NCBI RefSeq assembly: GCF_050948175.1 | Contig: NW_027490447.1 | Coordinates: 186,001 to 250,000, forward strand | Direction: 5' to 3' | DNA: 64,000 nucleotides | Source of the DNA: Xylocopa sonorina | Taxonomy: Eukaryota > Arthropoda > Insecta > Hymenoptera > Apidae | In this document: piece by piece, positions 12,541 to 27,300 of the stretch | Layout: each line of letters begins with the position of its first letter | Numbering within the stretch: the stretch's first letter is position 1 | Notes under the pieces: model-generated | Database searches by the model: none | Seen by the model: the letters and a program-made list of their open reading frames with translations, nothing else | Told to the model about the DNA's origin: nothing | Program-made: the position numbers and the translations under genes

Positions 12541-13659
12541 GTTTGAAGGGAATACGAGGTATACATAACACTTCGCCATGAATATTATATCTTATCGTGA
12601 AGCATAGAAATGAGATGCGATATCTCGTTTTGAGAAGCATTAGAACTCCATTGCTCCGATACGTAGTCATCTGCAAACGCTATTTCCTAGCAAGGAAGAT
12701 TCGCATTTACATTCTTTTGAAGTGAATACGAGGTATATATGACACTTCGCGATGAATATTATATCTTATCACGAAACATATAAATGAGATGCGATTTCGC
12801 GTTTTAAGAAGCATTAGATCGCTATGGCCTCGATGCGGAGACATCTGCAAACGCTATTTCCTAGCATGGAAGTGTCGCACTTACATTCTTTTGAAGTGAA
12901 TACGAGGTATACATGATACTTCGCAATGAATATTATATCTTATCACGAAGCATATAAATGAGATGCGATATCGCGATTTAAGTAACATTAGAACACCGTT
13001 GCTACGATACGTAGACATCTGCAAAAGCTATTTCCTAGCAAGCAATAGTCGCATTTACATTCTTTTGAAATGAATACGAGGTATACATGACACTTGGCAA
13101 TGAATATTCCATCTTATCATGAAACACGGAAGAGAGATGCAATATCGCGTTTTAAAAAGGATTATAACTCTACGGCCTCGATGCGGAGACATCTGCAAAC
13201 GCTATTTCCTAGGATGGAAGTGTCGCACTTACATTCTTTTGAAGTGAATACGAGGTATACATGACACTTCGCAATGAATATTATATCTTATCACGAAACA
13301 TATAAATGAGATGCGATATCGCGATCTAAGAAGCATTAGAACTCTATTGCTACGATACGTAGGCATCTGCAAACGCTATGCCCTAGCAAGGAATAGTCGC
13401 ATTTACATTCTCTTGATGTGAATACGAGGTATACATAACACTTCGCAATGAATATTATATCTCATAATGAAACATAGAATTGAGATTCGATATCGCGTTT
13501 TAAGAAGCATTAGAACTCTATTGCCTCGACGCGTAGACATCTGCAGACGCTATTTCCTAGCATGGAAGTGTCGCATTTACATTCTTTTGAAGTGAATACG
13601 AGGTATACCTGACACTTCGCGATGAATATTATATCTTATCACGAAACATAGAAATGAGA

Positions 13660-16340
13660 TGCGATATCCCGTTTGAAGGAGCATTAGAACACTATTGCCT
13701 CGATACGTAGACATCTGCAAACGCTATTTCCTAGAGAGGAGGTGTCGAATTTACATTCATTTGAAGTATATGCGAGGTATAAGTGACACTTCGCAATGAA
13801 TATTATATCTTATCATAAAACATCGAAATGGGATGCGATATCGCGTTTTGAGAAGCACTAGAACTCTATTGCTTCGATACCTAGACATCTGAGAACGCTA
13901 TTTCCTAGAGAGGAGGTGTCGCATTTACTTTCATTTGAAGTGTATGCGAGGTATACATGACACTTCGCAATGAATATTATATCTTACCATGAAACATAGA
14001 AGTGAGTTGCGATATCGCGTTTTAACAAGCAATAGAACTCTATTGCTACGATACGTAGACATTTGAAAAGCTACTCCCTAGTATGGAAGTGTCGCATTTA
14101 CATTCTTCTGAATTGAATACGAGGTATACATGACACATTGTAATGTATATTATATCTTATCATGAAACGTAGAAATGAGATGCTATATCTCGTTATAAGA
14201 AGCATTAGAACTCTATTGCTACGATACGTTGGCATCTGCAAGCGCTATTTCCTAGCATGGAAGTGTCGCTTTTACAATGTTTTGAAGTGAATACGAGGTA
14301 TACTTCACACTCCAAAATGAATATTATATCTTATCATGAAACATAGAAATGAGATGCGATATCTCGATTTAAGAAGCACTAGAACTCTATTGCTTCGATA
14401 CGTAGATATCTGAAAACGCTATTTCCTAGCAAGGAAGTGTCGCATTTACATTCATTTGAAGTGTATGCGTGGTATACATGACACTTCGCAATGAACATTA
14501 TATCCAATCATGAAACGTAGAATCGGTATTCGATATCGCGTTATGAGAAGCACTAGAACTCTATTGCTACGATACGTAGACATCTGCAGACGATATTTCC
14601 TAGCAAGTAAGTGTTGCATTTACATTCTTTCGAAGTGAATGCGAGGTATACATGACACTTCGCAATGGATATTATATCTTATCATGAAACATAGAACTGA
14701 GATGCGTTATCGCGTTTTAAGAGGCATTAGAACTCTATTGCTACGATATGTAGATATCTGTAGGCGCCATTTCCTAGCAAGGAAGTGTCGCATTTACATT
14801 CTTTTGAAGTGAATGCGGGGTATACATGACACTTCGCAATGGATATTATATCTCATCATAAAACATAGAACTGAGATGCGTTATCGCGTTTTAAGATGCA
14901 TTAGAAGTTTATTGCTACGATACGTAGATATCTGGAGGTGCTATTTCCTAGCAAGGAAGTGTCGCATTTACAGTCTTTTGAAGTGAATACGAAGTATACA
15001 TGACACTTCGCAATGGATATTATATCTTGTCATGAAACATAGGAGTGAGATGCGACATCACGTCTTAAGAAGCATTAGAACTCTATTGCTTGGATACGTA
15101 GACATGTGCAAACGCTATTTCCTAGCAAGGAAGTGTCGCATCTACATTCTTTTGAAGTGAATACCGTGTATACATGACACTTCGCAATGAATATTATATC
15201 TTATCACGAAACATAGAAATGAGATGCGATATCGCGTTTTAAGATGCATTAGAGCTCTATTGCTACGATACGTAGATAACTGGAGACGCTATTTCCTAGC
15301 AAGGAAGTGTCGCATTTACATTCTTTTGAAGTGAATGCGGGGTATACATGACACTTCGCAATGGATATTATATCTTATCATGAAACATAGAACTGAGATG
15401 CGTTATCGCGTTTTAAGATGCATTAGAAGTTTATTGCTACGATACGTAGATATCTGGAGGCGCTATTTCCTAGCAAGGAAGTGTCGCATTTACATTCTTT
15501 GGAAGTGAATACGTAGTATACGTGACATTTCGCAATGGATATTATATCTCATCATGAAACGTGGAAGTAAGATGCGACATCACGTTTTAAGAAGCATTAG
15601 AACTCTATAGCTTCGACACGTAGACATCTGCAAACGCTATTTCCTAGAATGGAAGTGTCGCATTTACATTCACTTGAAGTGAATACGAGGTATATATGAC
15701 ACTTCGCAATGAATATTATATCTCATCATGAAACATACAAATGAGATGCGATATCTCGTTTTAACAAGCATTAGAAATCTATTGCTTCGATACGTAGTCA
15801 TCTGCAAACGCTATTTCCTAGCAAGGAATTGTTGCATTTACATTCATTTGAACTGTGTGCGAGGTATACGTGACACATCGCAATGAATATTATATCTTAT
15901 CATGAAACATAGAAATGAGAAGCGATATCTCGTTTTAAGAAGCATTAGAACTCTACTGCTACGATACGTAGACACCTGCAGTCGCTACTTCCTAGTAAGA
16001 AAGTGTCGCACTTACATTCCTTTGGTGTGTATACGAGGTATACATAACACTCCACAATGAATATTATATGTTATCATGAAACAGAGAAATGACATGCGAT
16101 ATCGCGTTTTAGATGTACTAGAACTCTATTGCTACGATTCCAAGATATCTGGAAACGCTATTTCCTATAGAAAGGAAGCTTCGCACTCACATTCATTTGA
16201 GGTGTATGCGAGGTACAAGTGACACTTCGCAATGAATATCATATCTTATGATGAAACATAGAAATGAGACGCGATATCTCGTTTTAAGAAGCATTAGAAC
16301 TATATTGCAACGTCACGTAGATATCAGCAAACGCTATTTC
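13660..16340 (+). repeat. B1 segment collinear with B2 (50925-53600)
   Basis: Rare variants such as GAGAGGAGGTGTCG (13908 and 51173) and GATTCCAAGATATC (16136 and 53398) keep a near-constant offset of about 37,263. This stretch is therefore orthologous between the two units and is not HOR-homogenised. A 3-monomer (522-bp) internal repeat is seen with TTAGAAGTTT at 14901 and 15423. Confidence 0.8.
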
Positions 16341-18599
16341 CTAGGAAGGAAGTGTTGCATTTACATTCATTTGAAGTGAAGACGAGGCATACGTGAAACA
16401 TCGCAATGAATAATATATCTTATCACGAAACATCGAAATGAGATGCGATATGGCGATTTATGAAGCACTAGATGTCTATTGCTTCGATACGTAGACATCT
16501 GCAAACGATCCAAGCAAGGAAGTGTCGCATTTACTTTCTTTTGAAGTGAATACGAGGTATACATAACACTGCACACTGAATATTATACCTTATCATGAAA
16601 CATAGAAATGAGATGCGACATGGCGATTTGAGATGCATTAGAAATCTATTGGTTCGATAAGTAGACATCTGCAAACGCTACTTCCTAGCAAGGAAGTGTC
16701 GCATTTACATTCTTTTAAAGGAATACGAGGTATACATGACACTTCGCAATGAATATTATATCTTATCACCAAACATAGAATTGAGATGCGATATCGCGAT
16801 TTAAGAAGCATTAGAACACTATTTCATCGATACGTAGACATCTGCAAACGCTATTTCCTAGCAAGGTATTGTCGCATTCACTTTCTTGTGAAGTGAATAC
16901 GAGGAGTACATAACACTGCACATTAAATATTATATCTTATCATGAAACATAGAAATGAGAAACGATATCGCTATTTGAGAAGCATTAGAACTCTATTGCT
17001 TCGATACGTAGAAATCTGCAAACGCTACTTCCTAGCAAGAAAGTGTCGCATTTACATTCTTTTGAAAGGAATACGAGGTATACATGACACATCGCAATGA
17101 ATATTATGTCTTATCATGAAACATAGAAATGAGATGCGATATCGCGATTTAAGAATCATTAGAACACTATTGCTTCGATACGTAGACATCTGCAAACGCT
17201 ACTTCCTAACAAGGAAGTGTCGCATTTACATTCTTTTGAAAGGAATATGAGGTATACGAGACACTTCGCAATGAATATTATATCTTATCATAGAACATTG
17301 AATGAGATGCGATATGGCGATTTAAGAAGCACTAGAACTCTACTGCTTCGATACGTAGACATCTGCGAACGCCATTTACTAGCAAGGAAGGTTCGCATTT
17401 ACATTCTTTTGAAGTGAATACGAGGTATACATAACACTCCACAATGAATATTATATATTACCATGAAGCATAGTAATGAGTAGCGATATCGTGTTTTGAG
17501 AAGCATTAGAAATCTAATGCCACTATACGTAGACATCTGCAAACGCTATTTCCTAGCAAGAAAGTGTCGCATTTACATCCATTTGAAGTATAGACGAGAT
17601 ATGCATAACACTGCACAATGAATATTACATCTTATCATGAAACATTGAAATAAGATGCGATATGGCGATTTATGAAGCATTAGAACTCTAATGCCACGAT
17701 ACGTAGACATCTGCAAACGCTATTTCCTAGCAAGGAAGTGTCGCATTTACATCCATTTGAAGTATAGACGTGCTATAAATAACACTGCACAATGAATATT
17801 ACATCTTATCATGAAACAAAGAAATGAGATGCGATATGGCGATTTAAGAAGCATTAGAACTCTACTGCTTCGATACGTAGACATCGGCAAACGCTATTTC
17901 CCAGCAGGGAAGTGTCCCATTTACATTCTTTTAAAGTGAATACGAGGTATACATAACACTCCACAATGAATATTATATCTTATCATGAAACATAGAAATG
18001 AGATGCGATATCGCGATTTAAGAAGAATTAGAACACTATTGCTTCGATACGTAGACATCTGCAAACGCTATTTCCGAGCAAGGAAGATTCGCATTTACAT
18101 TCTTTTGAAGTGAATACGAGGTATGCATGACACTTCGCAATGAACATTATATCTTATCATGTAACATAGAAGTGAGATGCGATATAGCGTTTTAAGAAGC
18201 ATTAGATTCCTATTGCCTCGATGCGTAGACATCTGCAGACGCTATTTCCTAGCAAGGAATAGTTGCATTTACATTCTTTTGAAGTGAATACGAGGTATAC
18301 ATGACACTTCGCAATGAATATTATATCTTATCACGAAACATATAAACGAGATGTGATATCGCGATTTAAGTAGCATTAGAACGCTTTTGCTACGATACGT
18401 AGACATCTGCAAACGCTATTTCCTAGGAAGGAAGTGTCGCATTTACATTCTTTCGAAGTGAATACGAGGAAAACATGACACTTCGCAATGAATATTATAT
18501 CTTGTCATGAAACAGAAAAATGAGATGCGACATCTCGTTTTAAGAAGCAATAGAACTCTATTGTTTCGATACGTAGACATCTGGAAACGCTAATTCCCA

Positions 18600-19440
18600 G
18601 CAAGGAAGTGTCGCCTTTACAATCTTTTGATGCGAATACGACGTAAACATCACATTTCGCAATGGATATTATGTCTTATCATGAAACATAGAAATGAGAT
18701 GCGATATCGCGGTTTATGAAGCATTAGAACACGATTGCTACGTTACGTAGACATCTGCAAACGCTATTTCTATGCAAGGAAGTGTGGCATTTACATTCTT
18801 TTGAAGCGAATACGAGGTATACATCACATTTCGCAATGGATATTATGTCTTATCATGAAACATAGAATTGAGATGCGATATCGCGTTTTATGAAGCATTA
18901 GAACTCTATTGCAACGATACGTAGACATCTGCAAACGCTATTTCCTAGCAAGGAAGTGTCGCATTTACATTCTTTTGAAGTGAATACGAGGAAAACATGA
19001 CACTTCGCAATGAATATTATATCTTGTCATGAAACATAGAAATGAGATGCGATATCCCGTTTTAAGAAGCATAAGAAATCTATTGTTTCAATGCATAGAC
19101 ATCTGGAAACGCTACTTCTTAGCAAGGAAGTGTCGCATTTACATTCCTTTGAAGTGCATACGAGCTATACATGACACTTCGAAATGAATATTATATCTTA
19201 TCATGAAACATAGAAACGAGATGCGACATCTCGTCATAAGATGCATTAGATCTGTATTGCTACGATACGTAGACATCTGCAAACGCTATTTCCTAGCAAG
19301 GAAGTGTCGCATTTACATTCTTGTGAAGTGAATACGAGATATACACGACACTTCGCATTGAATATTATTTCTTGTCATGAAACATAGAAATGTGATGCGA
19401 TATCACGTTTTAAGAAGCATCAGAAAACCATTGCTACGGT
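18600..19440 (+). repeat. Block repeated about 16 kb downstream within B1 (34190-35870)
   Basis: A series of rare variants (an ACGACGTA monomer, a GAGGAAAACATGAC monomer, a TTGTTTCAATGCAT monomer, and a TGTGATGCGATATCACG monomer ending CAGAAAACCA) appears in both places. The two blocks bracket the HOR-rich part of B1. Confidence 0.7.
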
Positions 19441-20058
19441 ACGTAGATATCTGGAAACGCTATTTCCTAGGAAGGAAGTGTCGCATTTACATTCTTTTGA
19501 AGTGAATACGAGGAAAACATGCCACTTCGCAATGAATGTTATATCTTGACATGAAACAATGAAATGAGGTGCGATATCCCGTTTTAAGAAGCATAAGAAA
19601 TCTATTGCTACTGTACGTAGATATCTGGAAACGCTATTTCCTAGCAAGGCAGTGTCGCATTTACATTCTTATGAAGTGAATAAGAGGCATACATGACACT
19701 TCGCAATGAATATTAATTTCTTGTCATGAAACATAGAAATGTGATGCGATATCACGTTTTAAGAAGCACCAGATATCCATTGCTACGGTACGTAGATATC
19801 TGCAAACGCTATTTCCTAGGAAGGAAGTGTCGCATTTACATTCTTTTGAAGTGAATACGAGGAAAACATGACACTTCGCAATGAATATTGTATCTTATCA
19901 TGAAACATAGAAACTAGACGCGACATCTCGTTTTAAGATGCATCAGATCTCTATTGCTACGATACGTAGACATCTGCAAACGCTATTTCCTAGCAAGGAA
20001 GTGTCGCATTTACATTCTTTTGATGTGAATAGGAGGTGTACGTGACACTTCGCAATGA

Positions 20059-20124
20059 ATATTATACCTTATCATGAGATATTATACCCATTGGATATTA
20101 TACCCTATCATGAAACATAGGAGT
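20059..20124 (+). repeat. Rearranged monomer with local partial duplication
   Basis: The stretch around ATATTATACC...TATCATGA is present twice within one monomer, adding roughly 30 bp and shifting the 174-bp register. Confidence 0.75.
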
Positions 20125-20484
20125 GTGATGCGATATCGCGTTTTAGAAGCACTAGAACCCTATAGCTACGATACGTAGACATCTGCAAACGCTATTTCCT
20201 AGGAAGGAAGTGTCGCATTTAAATTCTTTTGAAGTGAATACGAGGAAAACGTGACACTTCGCAATGAATATTATACCTTATCATGAAACATAGGAGTGAG
20301 ATGCAATATCGCGTTTTAAGAAGCACTAGAACTCTATTGTTTCGATGCATAGACATCTGGAAACGCTATTTCCTAGCAAGGAAGTGTCGCATTTGCATTC
20401 TTTCGAAGTGAATACGAGGAAAACATGACACTTCGCAATGTATATTATATCTTGTCACGAAACATAGAAATGAGATGCGATATC

Positions 20485-23400
20485 GCGCTTTAAGTAGCAT
20501 TAGAACGCTATAGCTACGATACGTAGACATCTGCAAACGCTATTTCCTAGCAAGCATTAGTCGCATTTACATTCTTTTGAAGTGAATACGAGGTGTACAT
20601 GATACTTCGAAATGAATATTATATCTTATCACGAAACATAGAAATGAGATGCGATATCGCGATTTAAGTAGCATTAGAACTCTATTGCTACGATACGTAG
20701 ACATCTGCAAACGCTATTTCCTAGCAAGCAATAGTCGCACTTACATTCTTTTGAAGTGAATACGAGGTATACATGACACTTCGCAATGAATATTATATCT
20801 TATCATGAAACATAGAAGAGAGATGCGACATCTCGTTTTAAAATGCATTAGATCTCCCTTACTACGATACGTAGACATCTGCAAACGCTATTTCCTAGGA
20901 AGGAAGTGTCGCATTTGCATTCTTTCGAAGTGAATACGAGGAAAACATGACACTTCGCAATGTATATTATATCTTGTCACGAAACATAGAAATGAGATGC
21001 GATATCGCGCTTTAAGTAGCATTAGAACGCTATAGCTACGATACGTAGACATCTGCAAACGCTATTTCCTAGCAAGCATTAGTCGCATTTACATTCTTTT
21101 GAAGTGAATACGAGGTGTACATGATACTTCGAAATGAATATTATATCTTATCACGAAACATAGAAGTGAGATGCGATATCGCGATTTAAGTAGCATTAGA
21201 ACTCTATTGCTACGATACGTAGACATCTGCAAACGCTATTTCCTAGCAAGCAATAGTCGCACTTACATTCTTTTGAAGTGAATACGAGGTATACATGACA
21301 CTTCGCAATGAATATTATATCTTATCATGAAACATAGAAGAGAGATGCGATATCGCGTCTTAAGAAGCATTAGAACGCTATTGTTACGATACGTAGACTT
21401 CTGCAAACGCTATTTCCTAGCATGGACGTGTCGCATTTACATTCCTTTGAAGTGAATACGAGGTGTACATGACACTTCGCAATGAATATTATATCTTATC
21501 ACGAAACATAGAAATGAGAGGCGATATCGCGATTTAAGTAGCATTAGAACTCTATCGCTACGATACGTAGACATCTGCAAATGCTATTTCCTAGCAAGCA
21601 ATAGTAGCATTTACATTCTTTTGAAGTGAATACGAGGTATACATGACACTTCGCAATGAATATTATATCTTATCATGAAACATAGAGGAGAGATGCGATA
21701 TCGCGTTTTAAGAAGCATTAGAACTCTATGGCCTCGATGCGGAGACATCTGCAAACGCTATTTCCTAGCATGGAAGTGTCGCACTTACATTCTTTTGAAG
21801 TGAATACGGGGTATACACGACACTTCGCAATGAATATTATATCTTATCACGAAACATAGAAATGAGATGCGATATCGCGCTTTAAGTAGCATTAGAACGC
21901 TATAGCTACGATACGTAGACATCTGCAAACGCTATTTCCTAGCAAGCATTAGTCGCATTTACATTCTTTTGAAGTGAATACGAGGTGTACATGATACTTC
22001 GAAATGAATATTATATCTTATCACGAAACATAGAAATGAGATGCGATATCGCGATTTAAGTAGCATTAGAACTCTATTGCTACGATACGTAGACATCTGC
22101 AAACGCTATTTCCTAGCAAGCAATAGTCGCACTTACATTCTTTTGAATTGAATACGAGGTATACATGACACTTCGCAATGAATATTATATCTTATCATGA
22201 AACATAGAAGAGAGATGCGATATCGCGTCTTAAGAAGCATTAGAACGCTATTGTTACGATACGTAGACTTCTGCAAACGTTATTTCCTAGCATGGACGTG
22301 TCGCATTTACATTCCTTTGAAGTGAATACGAGGTGTACATGACACTTCGCAATGAATATTATATCTTATCACGAAACATAGAAATGAGAGGCGATATCGC
22401 GATTTAAGTAGCATTAGAACTCTATCGCTACGATACGTAGACATCTGCAAATGCTATTTCCTAGCAAGCAATAGTAGCATTTACATTCTTTTGAAGTGAA
22501 TACGAGGTATACATGACACTTCGCAATGAATATTATATCTTATCATGAAACATAGAAATGAGATGCGATATCGCGATTTAAGTAGGATTAGAACGCTATC
22601 GCTACGATACGTAGACTTCTGCAAACGCTATTTCCTAGCAAGCAGTAGTCGCATTTACATTCTTTTGAAGTGAATACGAGGTATACATGACACTTCGCAA
22701 TGAATATTATATCTTATCACGAAACATATAAACGAGATGTGATATCGCGATTTAAGTAGCATTAGATCGCTTTTGCTACGATACGTAGACATCTGCAAAC
22801 GCTATTTCCTAGCAAGCAATAGTCGCACTTACATTCTTTTGAAGTGAATACGAGGTATACATGACACTTCTCAATGAATATTATATCTTATCACGAAACA
22901 TAGAAATGAGATGCGAAGTCGCGATTTATGAAGCATTAGAACTCTATTGCTACGATACGTAGACATCTGAATACGCTATTTCCTAGCTAGGAAGTGTCGC
23001 ATTTACATTCGTTTGGAGTGAATACGAGGTATACATGACACTTCGCAATGAATATTGTATCTTATCATGAAACATAGAAGAGAGATGCGATATCTCGTCT
23101 TAAGAAGCATTAGAACGCTATTGTTACGATACGTAGACTTCTGCAAACGCTATTTCCTAGCATGGACGTGTCGCATTTACATTCCTTTGAAGTGAATACG
23201 AGGTGTACATGACACTTCGCAATGAATATTATATCTTATCACGAAACATAGAAATGAGAGGCGATATCGCGATTTAAGTAGCATTAGAACTCTATCGCTA
23301 CGATACGTAGACATCTGCAAATGCTATTTCCTAGCGAGCAATAGTCGCATTTAAATTCTTTTGAAGTGAATACGAGGTATACATGACACTTAGCAATGAA

Positions 23401-26400
23401 TATTATACCTTATCATGAAACATAGAGGAGAGATGCGATATCGCGTTTTAAGAAGCATTAGAACTCTATGGCCTCGATGCGGAGACATCTGCAAACGCTA
23501 TTTCCTAGCATGGAAGTGTCGCACTTACATTGTTTTGAAGTGAATACGGGGTATACACGACACTTCGCAATGAATATTATATCTTATCACGAAACATATA
23601 AATGAGATGCGATATCGCGATTTAAGTAGCATTAGAACGCTATTGCTACGATACGTAGACATCTGCAAACGCTATTTCCTAGCAAGCATTAGTCGCATTT
23701 ACATTCTTTTGAAGTGAATACGAGGTGTACATGACACTTCGCAATGAATATTATATCTTATCACGAAACATAGAAATGAGAAGCGATATCGCGATTTAAG
23801 TAGCATTAGAACTCTATCGCTACGATCCGTAGACATCTGCAAATGCTATTTCCTAGCAAGCAATAGTCGCATTTACATTCTTTTGAAGTGAATACGAGGT
23901 ATACATGACACTTCGCAATGAATATTATATCTTATCATGAAACATAGAAGAGAGATGCGATATCGCGTTTTAAGAAGCATTAGAACTCTATGGCCTCGAT
24001 GCGGAGACATCTGCAAACGCTATTTCCTAGCATGGAAGTGTCGCACTTACATTCTTTTGAAGTGAATACGGGGTATACACGACACTTCGCAATGAATATT
24101 ATATCTTATCACGAAACATATAAATGAGATGCGATATCGCGATTTAAGTAGCATTAGAACGCTATTGCTACGATACGTAGACATCTGCAAACGCTATTTC
24201 CTAGCAAGCATTCGTCGCATTTACATTCTTTTGAAGTGAATACGAGGTGTACATGACACTTCGCAATGAATATTATATCTTATCACGAAACATAGAAATG
24301 AGATGCGATATCGCGATTTAAGTAGGATTAGAACGCTATTGCTACGATACGTAGACTTCTGCAAACGCTATTTCCTAGCAAGCAATAGTCGCATTTACAT
24401 TCTTTTGAAGTGTATAGGAGGTATACATGACACTTCGCAATGAATATTATATCATATCATGAAACATAGAAGAGAGATGCGATATCGCGTTTTAAGAAGC
24501 ATTAGAACTCTATGGCCTCGATGCGGAGACATCTGCGAACGCTATTTCCTAGCATGGAAGTGTCGCACTTACATTCTTGTGAAGTGAATACGGGGTATAC
24601 ACGACACTTCGCAATGAATATTATATTTTATCACGAAACATATAAATGAGATGCGATATCGCGATTTAAGTAGCATTAGAACGCTATTGCTACGATACGT
24701 GGACATCTGCAAACACTATTTCCTAGCAAGCATTAGTCGCATTTACATTCTTTTGAAGTGAATACGAGGTGTACATGACACCTCGCTATGAAAATTATAT
24801 CTTATCACGAAACATAGAAATGAGATGCGATATCGCGATTTAAGTAGGATTAGAACGCTATTGCTACGATACGTAGACTTCTGCAAACGCTATTTCCTAG
24901 CAAGCAGTAGTCGCATTTACATTCTTTTGAAGTGAATACGAGGTATACATGACACTTCGCAATGAATATTATATCTTATCACGAAACATATAAACGAGAT
25001 GTGATATCGCGATTTAAGTAGCATTAGAACGCTTTTGCTACGATACGTAGACATCTGCAAACGCTATTTCCTAGCAAGCAATAGTCGCATTTACATTCTT
25101 TTGACGTGAATACGAGGTATACATGACACTTCTCAATGAATATTATATCTTATCACGAAACATAGAAATGAGATGCGAAATCGCGATTTATGAAGCATTA
25201 GAACTCTATTGCTACGATACGTAGACATCTGAATACGCTATTTCCTAGCTAGGAAGTGTCGCATTTACATTCGTTTGGAGTGAATACGAGGTATACATGG
25301 CACTTCGCAATGAATACTGTATCTCATCATGAAACATAAAAGTGAGATGCGATATCGCGTTTTAAGAAGCATTAGAACACTATTGCCTCAATGCGGAGAT
25401 ATCTGCAAACGCTATTTCCTAGCAAGGAATAGTCGAATTTACATTCTTTTGAAGCGAATACGAGGTATACATGACACTTTGCAATGAATATTATATCTTA
25501 TCATGAAACATAGAAGTGAGATGCGATATCGCGTTTTAAGAAGCATTAGAACTCTATTGCCTCGACGCGTAGACATCTGCAGACGCTATTTCCTAGCATG
25601 GAAGTGTCGCATTTACATTCCTTTGAAGTGAGTACGAGGTGTACATGACACTTCGCAATTAATATTATATCGTAGCAAGGAACATAGAAATGAGAGGCGA
25701 TATCGCGATTTAAGTAGCATTAGAACTCTATCGCTACGATACGTAGACATCTGCAAACGCTATTTCCTAGCATGGAAGTGTCGCACTTACATTCTTTTGA
25801 AGTGAATACGGGGTATACACGACACTTCGCAATGATTATTATATCTTATCACGAAACATATATATGAGATGCGATATCGCGATTTAAGCAGCATTAGAAC
25901 GCTATTGCTACGATACGTAGACATCTTCAAACGCTATTTCCTAGCAAGCATTAGTCGCATTTACATTCTTTTGAAGTGAACACGCGGTGTACATGACACT
26001 TCGCAATGAATATTATATCTTATCACGAAACATAGAAATGAGAGGCGATATCGCGATTTAAGTAGCATTAGAACTCTATCGCTACGATACGTAGACATCT
26101 GCAAATGCTATTTCCTAGCAAGCAATAGTCGCATTTACATTCTTTTGAAGTGAATACGAGGTATACATGACACTTCGCAATGAATATTATATCTTATCAT
26201 GAAACATAGAGGAGAGATGCGATATCGCGTTTTAAGAAGCATTAGAACACTATTGCCTCAATGCGGAGATATCTGCAAACGCTATTTCCTAGCAAGGAAT
26301 AGTCGGATTTACATTCTTTTGAAGCGAATACGAGGTATACATGACACTTTGCAATGAATATTATATCTTATCATGAAACATAGAAGTGAGATGCGATATC

Positions 26401-27300
26401 GCGTTTTAAGAAGCATTAGAACTCTATTGCCTCGACGCGTAGACATCTGCAGACGCTATTTCCTAGCATGGAAGTGTCGCACTTACATTCTTTTGAAGTG
26501 AATACGGGGTATACACGACACTTCGCAATGATTATTATATCTTATCACGAAACATATATATGAGATGCGATATCGCGATTTAAGCAGCATTAGAACGCTA
26601 TTGCTACGATACGTAGACATCTTCAAACGCTATTTCCTAGCAAGCATTAGTCGCATTTACATTCTTTTGAAGTGAACACGCGGCGTACATGACACTTCGC
26701 AATGAATATTATATCTTATCACGAAACATAGAAATGAGAGGCGATATCGCGATTTAAGTAGCATTAGAACTCTATCGCTACGATACGTAGACATCTGCAA
26801 ATGCTATTTCCTAGCAAGCAATAGTCGCATTTACATTCTTTTGAAGTGAATACGAGGTATACATGACACTTCGCAATGAATATTATATCTTATCATGAAA
26901 CATAGAGGAGAGATGCGATATCGCGTTTTAAGAAGCATTAGAACTCTATGGCCTCGAGGCGGAGACATCTGCAAACGCTATTTCCTAGCATGGAAGTGTC
27001 GCACTCACATTCTTTTGAAGTGAATACGGGGTATACACGACACTTCGCAATGAATATTATATCTTATCACGAAACATATAAGTGAGATGCGATATCGCGA
27101 TTTAAGTAGCATTAGAACGCTATTGCTACGATACGTAGACATCTGCAAACGCTATTTCCTAGCAAGCATTAGTCGCATTTACATTCTTTTGAAGTGAATA
27201 CGAGGTATACATGACACTTCGCATTGAATATTATATCTTATCACGAAACATATAAACGAGATGTGATATCGCGATTTAAGTAGCATTAGAACGCTTTTGC
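20485..27300 (+). repeat. HOR block built on 5-mers (870 bp) and 3-mers (522 bp)
   Basis: The variant GCGCTTTAAG occurs at 20485, 21007 (+522) and 21877 (+870). The monomer beginning TAAGAAGCAT with GCTATTGTTACG occurs at 21361, 22231 and 23101 (steps of 870). The monomer with CTATGGCCTCGATGCGG occurs at 21721, 23461, 23983 and 24505 (steps of 1740, 522, 522), and a near match at 26941 is 14 monomers on. Confidence 0.88.
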
